The notes under the pieces: model-generated
The model's database searches: none
Seen by the model: the letters and a program-made list of their open reading frames with translations, nothing else
Told to the model about the DNA's origin: nothing
Translations under genes and position numbers: made by a program
NCBI GenBank assembly: GCA_003116875.1
Contig: BCKT01000006.1
Coordinates: 186,001-250,000 of the forward strand
Source of the DNA: Takashimella koratensis
Taxonomy: Eukaryota > Basidiomycota > Tremellomycetes > Trichosporonales > Tetragoniomycetaceae
Direction: 5' to 3'
DNA: 64,000 bases
In this document: positions 46,149 to 56,643 of the stretch, in pieces
How the letters are laid out: every line of letters starts with the position of its first letter
Numbering within the stretch: position 1 is the first letter of the stretch

Positions 46149-48218
46149 TTATGAATCTGCGCCCTCTTTATCCTCCCGCACTTTGTATCGAAGCAGCTCT
46201 AACGTCGCTTTAGCATCCTCAAGCGAGCTATGACCCAGGTCGGCCGTCCGGTCTTGGATAAAGTATCCCAGGTTCTCCTTAACCAAGTCTCGAAGAGAAC
46301 GGCGGAACGGAGGGCCCCTATCGTGAGGGAAAACCTAATGAGTAAAGTGTATCAGCAGGTTGTCTTGTTCAAGCGACCAATGTTCTATGCGACTCACGAT
46401 AGCCGTATCTACGACTTTGTCATGTAGCAATCGCAGCGCTCGCAGGTCATTTTCCAACCTGCAGATTCTGTCAGCCGCTACCACCAGCTTTGATCGCGCT
46501 CGATTGCGACTCACCCATGCCCGACGATGATGGTGTTCGGGCCGACAAAGGTACAAACTGCTGCTCGGGCGGCAGGGAGATCGAGGACCGCTTTATCCAT
46601 ATCTTCCTTGCTGACGCCTGAGAAACGGGAATTGTAGTCTCTGCACCGAGATGCAAAGAATCAGCGGAAATACCCTTTACTGGATTAAACACTTGACTCA
46701 CAAGATACCCGCTCTTTGACGTACAAAGTCATCCAAAAGCAAATTCCCCTTCTCATCGATAACGCTTACACGTGCAAGCGACGATCCCGTTGCGGTGTAT
46801 ATCATCTCGCAATCGATCGCCACAATATCCGACCAAGTCGACACCTCTTTGCCTTCCTTCCGCGCTTCCTCCGCACACTCTTGAGTCGTCTTGTACGCCC
46901 ATCTGGACGCGAGTTTGGCGTCATCGTCTCTATCGCTAAAGACATGGACACCTTCTTCGCAACCCTGAGAGCCGCGTTCTTTCCCACAACACGAGTAGAT
47001 CCATTTCCTCCTCCCTTCGACGAGCTCGGGCGCAGTCCGACCATGGTGATAGTGACATTCTCCGAATCGCGAGTCTACCGCGGATGAATCGAGGATGAAA
47101 GAGACTTTACATCGGTCGCAGACTTGCGTGGTCCCCTCGGTAGTAGGTGCAGGCTCCATGATGACAAGGCTTTCGTCCCGCGGGTCGGGATACGACCATT
47201 TCTCGAAATCGTCAAGGGGTAGGCAGTATGCTGCAATGTTGGAGGAAGTCAAGCGGCCAGAAGCTTCTTTCTCAGCAGCGTCAGTGGCGGCCTTGGATTG
47301 CTTGACAGTCCCGACAGATGGGTGGGTGGGAGAGTCCGGCTTGATACGCCGAGAGATGGAGACGGCGGCGTGGTGGATTGCAGTTTTGTAAGCTCGGAGG
47401 TTGGGAGAGGTCGAAGAGGTTTCTTGTTCCTGTGCGATGGCGGATTCGTGCGCGAGTGTCGGCGAGGAAGCCAAGATATCAGAGTACTGCGGGGCTTAGA
47501 GTTAGTGAAGGAAAGGATGGTTGATGAGCAGAGAAGAACGTACAAGCTTGACGTATTGTGTGTACAACGTTTGTACTGAGATGAACGTCAGACAGAGCTT
47601 GCTCGTATTTAACGGCAGCAGGAGGCTCACAAGCTTTCTGTCGATCTCCCAATGGTTGAGGAGAGCTTTTCCCCATCGGTATCGTTGGCGGTTTGCCGAC
47701 GTTGACGGGCGGTTTCGTAGCCGCTTGCTGCAAAGATTAGCAGCGGCTCATCTCTCACATGAGACAAACAGCCAGATCATTTGACTCACTGGGACTGATC
47801 GACCGACTGGAGCCGATACAGATGATCCAATCTTCCCCATTACTACCACTGAAGTCTTCACCGGCGGCATAGGTTCCTTTCGTACCTCATCCAAGCTCTT
47901 AGGCCGCTTCGAATCCAGTCGGTCCGGTACATCCGTCGTAATTCCTCTCTTAGTCGGGACTGACAACCCCATCGACGCCGACGAGGAAGAGGAAGAGGTG
48001 ACAGCACCTGCTCGTTTGGAACTACCAGCTACTGGTGTGCTCGATATGCTCGAGCCCTGAGCCCGTGGGGTAGGGCGCTCACGCGACCGAGCAGCGGCGG
48101 CGGTAGTGCTTGGCCCTGGACCAGCGACGGCCGCGCCGTGGTTGAAGAAGCATCGAGGGCGGGTACATGATTTATCAGGACACGCGGAGGAGCCGAAGAG
48201 CCCCAGTGTCTTGAACAT
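46149..48218 (-). CDS. REX3: RNA exonuclease Rex3, DEDDh family
   Basis: Seven exons, 47790-48218, 47631-47727, 47544-47575, 46702-47486, 46515-46640, 46398-46458 and 46149-46334, total 1716 nt (571 residues). The first 20 residues (MFKTLGLFGSSACPDKSCTR) and PRCFFNH form the CCCH-like cysteine/histidine motif found at the Rex3 N-terminus. After a Ser-rich linker come LQTLYTQYVKLYSDI, VCDRCKVSF, ECHYHHGRT and YSCCG, a second zinc-type region. The exonuclease domain has ExoI VAIDCEMIYT, ALARVSVID-like strands, DYNSRFSGVSKEDM, ExoII GHGLENDLRAL and ExoIII HSSLEDAKATLELL, so the full DEDDh set is present. Yeast Rex3 trims 3' ends of RNase MRP RNA, U5 and other small RNAs. An intron of 55 nt (47576-47630) is needed to give the LQTLYTQYVKL block. 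Confidence 0.93.
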
Positions 48219-48444
48219 CGCTGATGCGAGGGTTGTGAGCGATGTGCGATGGATGAGAGATAGAGAGGAAGAGGGAGAGGAAGGGAGACCGGCGGTTGTA
48301 TTTACGCCCGGGCGAGTTGGTCGGAAATGTATAAATGACGTGAAGCATCTTGATTTTTCGAATTTTGAAAGTGCGACCAGAGATTATCTTGTCTTGTCGT
48401 TCTCACTCTTCCTCATCTCATTGGCTCCATCTCATAACTCAACC
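48219..48444. promoter_or_regulatory. Compact divergent promoter between REX3 and NDUFAF7
   Basis: Only 226 nt separate the two start codons, so both transcripts must start from this stretch. It includes an AT-rich element (TATAAATGAC at 48330-48339) roughly midway. Confidence 0.6.
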
Positions 48445-50652
48445 ATGGTTCTGACCACAGTCGCATCAGGGGGCAGACTCCTATCCAACACCCGACCCCT
48501 CTCGTCGCTTACCGCTTGTTCCTCTTCCCGGGTCTCGACCATCACCCGCGCGCGCCCATTTTCCGTGTCCCGTACCAGCCGATCAATCGTCGTTCCTCCG
48601 TCTTCACAACCGCTACCCAAACCGCAATCTGCTCTCACCAAAGTCATTCAGGATACGATCCGAGTAAGCTCGATCCTCAGGAGATCCTTATCCTTATCCC
48701 ACCATCTGTCTCTTCCTATTCCTGCACTCAACATTCATGACAGGCCAGGTAGAGGTACTGACGTCCACTTGTCCCAGGCTACCGGCCCCATCTCTGTCGC
48801 GCGATACATGCAACTCTGTCTCTCTCATCCAGTGGAAGGTTACTATTCTCGTGGCGACGTCTTTGGTGTTAAAGGCGACTTTATCACGTCCCCTGAGATC
48901 AGCCAGATCTTTGGCGAGGTGAGTGAAGACTCGGGTCCATTTGAAGAAAGCAGACGCTCGTAAGTGGGAGGGTTGGAGCTGACATGTCGGCGCACATAGC
49001 TCGTGGCCATCTGGTTGTTGACGAGGTGGATAGCAGCTGGGAGTCCGGATCGATGTCGGATCGTCGAGCTCGGTCCGGGTAGGGGAACACTAATGAGCGA
49101 CATCTTACGGGTAAGCACAAGCGCTCCCAACTCTCTCTTCCTAACGAGCGCTCATGCTTACTTCTGCTCTTCTTTGATGGCGCAGACTTTCGCTTCGTTC
49201 AAAGCCATATCATCAGCAGTCAAATCAGTACACCTCGTAGAGAACAGTCTACGTATGCGTGAAGTTCAGCGTGAAAAGCTTGCCGAGTTCTCGAAATCGA
49301 TTTCGGTCAACTGGGAAGCTTCGATCGAGGATGTTCCTATCTGTAAGTGTGACTTTGACACAACTCGTCTGTTTCGCAGATCCATGAGCGTTACTGTGTC
49401 GCTGACACTTGACAGCCGATGATTTCACGTTCTTCGTCGCTCACGAGTTCTTCGACGCGATGCCTATCAACGTCTTTGAGGTGAGCACTTTAGCTGGCTT
49501 TTGCGTGTACGCATAACCCTGCTTCTCTCCTGGAACGCAGTCATCTCCAGAATGCATCGCTCATCTGTGCAGAGAACAGAACAAGGGTTCCGGGAAGTCT
49601 GTGTCGACCTTGATCCCGCCTACGACCCAAAGTGAGCTCCTTCTCTCTTCCTCCTCTCCGCCTATTCATCGCTCTCTACATCGTTTCCCAACACCTTCGC
49701 TAACTGTCTTGCCTTGCTCCACTCCACCCGTAGACTCCTCGCATCTCGCAAACTCCCCTTCCGCATGGCCGTATCTCGCGACCCCACTACCCTCTCCTCC
49801 ATCCTCCCGTCCTCTTCTCAGCGGTGGTCCAAGCTCCCCGTGGGAAGCAGGATCGAGGTTGCCCCGGATTCATGGAAGATCATGCGTCGGGCTGGAGAGA
49901 TGATTACGAAATCGGGAGGGGCGGGACTCGTTATTGATTATGGAGGGGATAGGACGTATGGATCGAGTTTCCGCGTAAGTCGTGTTGGGGAGGGGTGGAA
50001 GCGATGATGATCTTTGAGGGAGGGGGATGGAGAGGGGTAGGAGGATGAAGAAAGAGAAAAGAGCTGACGATTGTGGACGTAGGCATTCCGGAACCACAAG
50101 ATTGTGGACCCACTCGATCAACCCGGATCATCTGACCTCACCGCCAACGTCGACTTTGCCTACCTCCAAGAATCCATCTCTGGGATCGGTAAGTCTCATC
50201 TCACCTTACCTTACCCCGGACCTCTTACCCCATTGATTCCTTTCCCACCACTTAACTGCTTCCGCTACAACGATCGGCGACTACGGCGCTTCTCACACTG
50301 ACACCACGAAGCACGTCCTCTCGGCCCCATCTCGCAATCGCAGTTCCTCCTCTCGCTCGGGATCCAAACCCGGTCATCCAAACTCGTAGCCTCTGCGCCA
50401 ACGCCGGAACGACAGGCCGACCTGAGGCGAGGGGCGCTCAGGTTGATCGATACCCTCGGCATGGGGAGTCAGTACCAGGTCATGGGTGTCGTGCATTCCA
50501 AGGGGGCAGGTGTGGAGGAAGGGAAAGAGGAGGAGGAGGAGGATGTGTATCCGTTTGTGACAACCAGTTCGGCAGTGGAATCAGTTGGGTCGAAGTCGAC
50601 ACCAACATCGACACCATCGTCTTCGTCTTCTTCTTCTTCGTCGTCGTCATAG
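48445..50652 (+). CDS. NDUFAF7: Mitochondrial complex I assembly methyltransferase NDUFAF7 (MidA)
   Basis: Nine exons, 48445-48663, 48778-48918, 49000-49110, 49186-49342, 49416-49480, 49573-49631, 49734-49974, 50083-50188 and 50312-50652, sum in frame to 479 residues. The N-terminus is Ser/Arg-rich without acidic residues ([20 protein letters not shown]), as expected for a mitochondrial targeting signal. Family blocks: [49 protein letters not shown] (SAM-binding), [53 protein letters not shown], then ANVDFAYL and [13 protein letters not shown]. The human orthologue dimethylates an arginine of NDUFS2 during complex I assembly. The gene ends with about 11 serine codons from a TCN microsatellite directly before the stop, an unusual tail. 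Confidence 0.93.
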
Positions 50653-50850
50653 AACTCTCATCACTAGCATAGACAGCATGGATAGTATCGATACTGAGTC
50701 TACGTCGTTGGCATCATACATTCATCAGACTCTCTTCAGACTGAGAGTTATCCAAAAGCATAAACATCACTTCCCCTACCATCGCCGACGATGACACAAA
50801 CAACTGCTCCTCCCACTCATCTGCCCACTCCCCAAGTCCCACGCTAGGCC

Positions 50851-52566
50851 TTACGCCTTAGCAATCGCTTCCATCCTCTTCTCCAACGCTTTAACCCTCT
50901 CATTAACCGCGTTCCAATTCCCTTCCACTTTCCCTACCGCGTCCTCCAATCCCTTTTTCACTGCTTCTACGACCTCTTTCATCTCCTCTACCTCTGCGCC
51001 TGTCTGTCTTCCCTCACTCTGGAGTGTTCTCAGTCCCGCTGAGATTTCGCTTGCGTCCGCGTGTAGGCTGGCGAGTGACTTGAGGCGACCCAGAAGCGGC
51101 GGGAGGACAGGGAGGAGCGGATCGAGGCGCGGGAGCAGGGCGAAGATCGATTGGAGGTTCGCGTGGTCCGAGGCGGACAAGGTGAGTGAGGAGGGAGCTG
51201 AACCGGGTCCAAAGGAGGAGGCGCCGCCGGGAGTCTTGTCGCCAAGGTGAGGGGTGGCGCCGACCCCACCAGGGCGCCGAGAGGCAGTGGCCGCCCGATC
51301 GAGCTCGACAAGGAGGAGCTTGACACGACGCGAGATGGCATCGAGGTGGCGCGGCTGAGTAAGGAGGCTCACGAGGTGGTCCAGCTTGGCCAGAGTAGGG
51401 ACGACAGGTGATACCGTGTCCTGGAGATACGTCAGCCGAATTCTTTACTTGGCAGTCTGAGGGGAACTCTTCAGCTACTCAGGGAACCATACTCACATCG
51501 CTCGCGGACCCCTCCGAAGGCCCGATGACAGTCTCCAACGTCGCCAGCCTTCTGTCGAGCTCCGCCAACGACGACGACGATGATGACAACGACGACATCT
51601 CCTGTGTCTTCTGCGAGGCGCTCTCTCCTCTCCCTCCTTCCTCGCCAATCAACCTCAGCATCAAGTTCTCTCCACCTCCCACCGCCCCCATCCGTCCTCC
51701 CGGACCAAGGTCAATCGCACCCAACCTCGTCCGGAGCGTGGCGACCTGATTCAACAGATCTACCGGCGGTCGAGGCGGTAATACCGACCGTCGCTTAGTA
51801 GGGTCCGAGGAATCGGCTGCGTCGGACATGGAAAGCGATATGGATGAGGCAGGCTCATTGGCGATTTGGTGTTCCAGTTCAGCGACTTCGGTTTTGAGGC
51901 GACGCAATCGGGCAGCAGAGGTCTCGGGAGCAGAGTCTTCGTCGGATGATGAGGAGGGGTGTCGGGATCGAGATGTGAACAAGTAGCTATCTTGGAGTGC
52001 TGATATGGTCAACATAGACATACAGGAGAAGAGACTGATGTTGCAATGATCAGGAGGTGGAGGGTTGTAGATTGAGAATTAAAAACATACTGGATTTCTC
52101 AGTACCAGTCGCAAACGTCCTACGTGCTCGAGAGCGCTCGGGCAGCCCCGATGCATCGATCGCTGTCGATATGGGCTTTGCAGCCGGCCCATCGTTCTCG
52201 GCGCCGGTCTGATCCTAATTCGTACGGAAGAGGAAGTAGGCCAGTGTCAGAGCGAGTCGAGGTGGATCACAAAGGGTGGAATGGGGTAGCCGCGTTTCTC
52301 AGTTCTATGAGTACGCGAGGAAGACAAGGTGAGAGTAACAAGTGATATTGAACGCACTGTATTTGTAGGCGCCTCGGGATCGTCTGGGGTTTCGAAAACA
52401 TCAGGAGCGGTATCCTGTGCATTGTCAGTCCAACTTCGTGACCGATACCATATCTCTAGCTCGACTCCGGCCTTGAGCCCTGCTCGGAGCTGGAACGAGG
52501 ATACGGAAGGGATAACGGACCCCCAGAGCGACTCACGATATCAGGCAGGCCGCTGTACTTTGACAT
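50851..52566 (-). CDS. DCTN2: Dynactin subunit 2 (dynamitin, p50)
   Basis: Five exons, 52537-52566, 52358-52414, 52091-52214, 51497-51999 and 50851-51420, total 1284 nt (427 residues). The start MSKYSGLPDIDTAPDVFETP is the conserved dynamitin N-terminus. After a linker, RLRRLKTEVAELEHQIAN opens the coiled coil, with further heptad stretches (SLAELDRRLATLETVIGPSE, LAKLDHLVSLLTQPRHLDAI, EEMKEVVEAVKKGLEDAVGK and the final VKALEKRMEAIAKA). Dynamitin forms the shoulder of dynactin, linking the Arp1 filament to p150, and is needed for dynein transport. Its length matches the family (about 400). It is convergent with NDUFAF7, with 198 nt between stops. Confidence 0.92.
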
Positions 52567-52847
52567 GATGGCTAGAGTAATTGCGAACAAGAGGCAACGG
52601 CCTGTGGGTTGAGGTTGGTAGGTGGTGGATGGTGTTGGACATGGTCGTTGCTCAGACCTCGACATGAAACTCGAAGCGCGTCGGAAGGATGTGGCAGATA
52701 GCAATAAATCTATCGATCACGATGCAGGGACGCTGGAAAGTATAATTAACCTTTTTTTGAAGATTTTTAAGGATTGCAGATTTGAGTTGTTGTGTTGATC
52801 TCTCGACCACCACCGACTATCTTACTACAAGGTCTACAGGAGATACC
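52567..52847. promoter_or_regulatory. Compact divergent promoter between DCTN2 and BUD20
   Basis: 281 nt separate the divergent start codons. A T-run (52752-52773) lies near the BUD20 side. Confidence 0.55.
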
Positions 52848-53808
52848 ATGGGCCGTCTTCGTCGTTCTAGGTGAGCGCTTGGTTCATCTCAACTCGCCCA
52901 CTACATATCTTTCGCTCGTGGTCTATTCCCTCATCTCGCTCCTCACGCACCTTGTCGCTTGTCAAGTCGCCGCCCCATCTCATCCCATACCCTCTCCCGA
53001 CCTCGCGACCAGTCTCAAACCCATTGTTACCTTGTATTAACCGCATCTTCAGAACCCATCACGCTCGCCGAGACGTTCAGCGGGCCGCACGGACCCGTGC
53101 CCGCACCAAGGACCTGGACCAGATCCAGGCCGATATGCAGCCTGCCAATAGGGGGAAACTGGAGGCGCAGCCGATCGATGAGGACAAGCCAGGACTTGGG
53201 CAGCATGTGAGTGAGCTGAAAGAGGGGATGATGGTGTGAGGCGGAAGAGAAAGAGATGGAGACAGAGGGATGATCGAGGTTATCCGAGGCGTAGATGCTG
53301 AAAGAGGGGATAAGATGAGATTTTGGGTTGTTTGTGCGTCATTCAGAGCTGACCAAGTATACAGTACTGCGTTGAATGTGCCAAGTGCGTATCGATTCTG
53401 CGTGTTTTTCATACCATGACCTGGGCGTGACGGACTAGCTGACACCGTTGACAGGTACTGCGAGACCGCGATCGCTCTCAAGGCGCACACCAAGAGCAAA
53501 GTTCACAAGTAAGTGGATACTTCCCTCTCTATCCCCACTTGCCATCCTCTACCCAATTCCTTCCTCCTTCCTTCTGTTCCCAGTTCTTTCACATGTGGAG
53601 GGATACTGATCTTCCCAGGCGCCGGTTGAAGGAACTCCGAGACCCAGCGTATACCGTTCGCGAGTCGGAACAGGCCGCGGGGTTGGGCGTGGATAACCGC
53701 CAGCGAGGGGTGGAGGAGGTCGTTCGCCGGATGGAGGGGATGGAGGGCGTTGAGGGCGCCGAGGGTGAGGGCGATGTGAGTGGGAGCGGGAGTGGGACCA
53801 AGGCTTGA
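52848..53808 (+). CDS. BUD20: C2H2 zinc-finger ribosome export factor Bud20 (ZNF593)
   Basis: Five exons, 52848-52870, 53053-53206, 53365-53384, 53455-53508 and 53619-53808, total 441 nt (146 residues). The N-terminus MGRLRRSRTHHARRDVQRAA then ARTKDLDQIQADM matches Bud20/ZNF593. The zinc finger YCVECAKYCETAIALKAHTK and SKVHKRRLKELRD is built from three exons. Bud20 shuttles on pre-60S ribosomes and helps their nuclear export. The C-terminus is Gly/Glu-rich (MEGMEGVEGAEGEGD) and not conserved. The 182-nt first intron follows the eighth codon. Confidence 0.94.
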
Positions 53809-54117
53809 TGGGTCACGGCGCAGGTGCCGATATCGAGTGGAAGGATAGGATCGATAGATTTTTGGCCTTGATTGGGCCCCCTGATGTGTACGTTTTGTTC
53901 GTTGTTGTAGGCTATGCACGGTTGCCGTTCTTTTCCTTACCTCGTCGCTCGTCTCATCACGACGGGTGGAGGGCGATGATCGACCTGGTACCTGGTGTCT
54001 GTCCTCGCTCTCTCGCTTGTTTGCTCCGAGTCATGGCGCTCGGAACCGGGCACGAGTGGGGAGATGAGTCAGAATGATGAACAGTGATGGCGAGGATGGC
54101 TGAACATCACCGAGAGG

Positions 54118-54152
54118 CGAGGCAGCGAGGCAGCGAGGCAGCGAGGCAGGGG
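54118..54152. repeat. GAGGCAGC 8-nt minisatellite
   Basis: Four near-perfect copies of GAGGCAGC, followed by a diverged tail. Confidence 0.85.
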
Positions 54153-54355
54153 TCAGGGGTCAGGCGTGCAACGATGCAACGAGGCATGTTGTCGTGTTGT
54201 CGTGGTTTTGTTGGTGTCCCTTTGAGGTGTGTAATATTCTTGGCTTCTTTGATTCATTGATGCTGATGCTGATCACTCCTCGTATCGTCCTGTCCTCCTC
54301 GCTAGTCGTCATTGTCCTCGCCGTGTCCACGCAACACGCCGTCCGTGTCCGTGTC

Positions 54356-54383
54356 CGCATCCTCGTCCTCGTCCTCGTCCGCA

Positions 54384-54416
<33 letters not shown>
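54356..54416. repeat. CCTCGT hexamer repeat
   Basis: About nine CCTCGT units, with two CCGCAT interruptions. Confidence 0.9.
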
Positions 54417-54724
54417 CTGTGGTGAGGCGGGGGCATGGGAGCGGTGAATGAGCAGCGAGGCAAAGCGAGGCGACACGCACACAGAATCATCACGGTTCCT
54501 CTCTCCCCTCGACCCTCTTCCCTCTCATCCCCAAGTCCCATGTCCACGTCCCATGTCCATGTCCCATGTCCATGTCATGTCCCCCTTGTCCTCGGACGAA
54601 CAAGGTCCCACGCTCACGATCCCGACTCGTCACTCAACTCGACCCACCGCTTCTTCTCAACCCCTTGATTCAACCCACCTCCTACTCTTCCCACTGTACC
54701 TGGCTGCCCAACTACCCACGGACC

Positions 54725-54725
<1 letters not shown>

Positions 54726-54819
<94 letters not shown>
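54726..54819. repeat. Homopolymer run of 94 C
   Basis: Ninety-four consecutive C residues between GACCA and GATCTCC. It may be a genuine C-tract capable of i-motif (and G-quadruplex on the other strand), or an artefact of assembly or base calling. The exact length should not be trusted. Confidence 0.95.
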
Positions 54820-54820
<1 letters not shown>

Positions 54821-55721
54821 ATCTCCATCGTCCACCCACCACTGGCCCACTAGGCTCTGTCTCACCCCGTCCTCTCCAGCGTCACTGAAGACCCCGCATC
54901 ACCAGGCACGCCTCTCACCTGCCTCACCACACGCACGTCGTACCTCCCACTTCCCACCTGACACCGTCTCGTCGCCAACGCCTCACCGGGCCGTGAAACG
55001 TTGCATCCACGAGGCCACGAGGCAGACCGACCACCTCGCACCATTGCTGCACCAACCCCTGCGCCACCTGCCTACCTGCCTACCTCCCCTTCTGCTTGCT
55101 ACCTACCTCTTTACCTCCCCTCAACCTGCTTCCATCCTCGCCCATCTGCCTGCATAGTCGCCAACTATCGCCCTTCCCGGTACCTACGCCTACCTGCACC
55201 CTCGTGCCCGCGCCCCACGCTCACGCCAACCGCTAACCGCCCTCTTACCCGCCCGCCCGTCCGCCCAACCACCGCCCGCATATAAAGGACACCACCGCCG
55301 CCCTCCGTCGTTCTCTCTCAACCTCAACCTCAACCTCGACCCTCAACCACCCCAACATCCAAACCCAGCTACTCAGCGCCCGCCTCCGCTCTCCTACCCT
55401 ACCTCCTCCGCCCACACAGCTTCCATACGCTATACGCGCTTATCCTACCCATAATTCGATTTCGGGGAAAAAGTACAAAAGCCACCCACCTAACATCCCC
55501 TCCTCGACGGCAACACACGCCGCCCGTCGATACCTCCCGTCGAACGGTCTTGTCGCCTCTCGACATTGACATCGACTTCGACCCCGCCCCAGTCGCTGCC
55601 TCTGCCCTATCCTCAGCCCCTCTCTCTTACAACCCCCTTCCCAGTCTGCTTGCCCCACGGCACCTACCCCACCACTGAGTCCACTCTCACCTCATCCCCT
55701 CCTCACCGTACCGACTCGGTA
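54820..55721. other. Promoter/leader region of a small unknown gene
   Basis: C/T-rich DNA with a TATA box at 55281 and a long pyrimidine-rich leader. No exon before 55722 is supported. Confidence 0.5.
55281..55288 (+). promoter_or_regulatory. TATA box TATAAAGG, upstream of the gene at 55722
   Basis: CATATAAAGG on the plus strand, 434 nt before the proposed ATG. The same CATATAAAGG occurs at 58177-58186 before the next small gene. Confidence 0.5.
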
Positions 55722-56643
55722 ATGGCGTCAGCGCTTGTCGTCCCGTTCTCAGCCCCTGCAGTGAGCATCTATCACCCCTATTCTGCCCCTTTCCACCCTT
55801 CCTCAACCTCTTCACCCACCGTCTTACCCATCTTCAATCCGGCTCAACCCATTCAACCTAAACCTTCCTCTCCACTGCCTCCTCCCCCTTCTCCTCGCCA
55901 CCAACCTCACTCTACAGCTCACTCAGCTGACGATGCAGTACCCTCCTACTCCCGAATACGATACCCAGGCCCTTGCGGCGTCTTCCACCCCTCCCCTTCC
56001 GGCTGCACACGACTCTCCACCACCGCCACCCCCACCGCCACCTTCCCCTCCTCAGCCCGCCATGGAAGCAGAGACTCCCCTCTCCGAGGAAGACCGGCGC
56101 CGGGTTCCTGACCATGCTCATAACGCCTACCTCTTGCTTTGTGATCTCAGCCCGATAAGGGTGAGTAGGGTCAAGAGGATCTCCTTGAATCGTACTTTGT
56201 TCCCTCACATCTCTCTACTCTGTCTCGCCTCAACCCCTCTTCACATTATCTTGTCTCTTGCTCATTACCTTCCCTCTTCTTCGCCCTCACCGGCTCTCCC
56301 TGTCTCCTACCCCTCACTGCGAAACACCACACCGAACCCATCACCCCGGTTCTTTGCTGACAACCCCTTCCCCTCTGCCCCTCTGCCCCTCATCGCGTAG
56401 ATGATGAATCTCGGGGATTACATTGCCGACCTGCGGGACCATTACGATCTCCGCGTCGAAGTCGTCGATGCTGTCGTCGCTTACATGGCGATGGCGAGCT
56501 GGGTGCGGTTGTGGGTGATGAGGGATACGAGGGAGGCGTGGATCGGTGTTATTGGAGGGGAGGGATCGGGGCAGGGGATGGAAAGGGAAGAGGATGGGGA
56601 GGACTTTGGTGAAGACGAGGCGGAAGAGGCCGAGGGGGAGTAA
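55722..56643 (+). CDS. Unknown small protein, Pro-rich N-terminus and helical C-terminus
   Basis: Three exons, 55722-55760, 55939-56160 and 56401-56643, join in frame (167 residues). The first splice uses a strong CTGACG-ATGCAG acceptor and gives MASALVVPFSAPAYPPTPEY. A shorter start at the ATG at 55933 is also possible. The middle has a nine-proline run; the second half holds RRVPDHAHNAYLLLCDLS and NLGDYIADLRDHYDLRVEVV, then AVVAYMAMASWVRLWVMRD, which is helical and partly hydrophobic. The end is acidic (EEDGEDFGEDEAEEAEGE). No family is recognised. The coding likelihood rests on the splice-consistent frame and the structured C-terminal half. Confidence 0.6.

Larger units (their letters stand above)
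53809..54725. other. Repeat-rich intergenic region right of BUD20
   Basis: Holds a GAGGCAGC minisatellite (54118-54152), a TCCTCG/TCCTCGTC-type hexamer array (54356-54416) and CATGTCC repeats (54539-54580). Open frames here are translations of the repeats, not genes. Confidence 0.7.

Noticed and set aside
54448..54888. Proline- or glycine-homopolymer protein over the C-tract
   Set aside because: Pure translation of the 94-C run; no coding evidence on either side.
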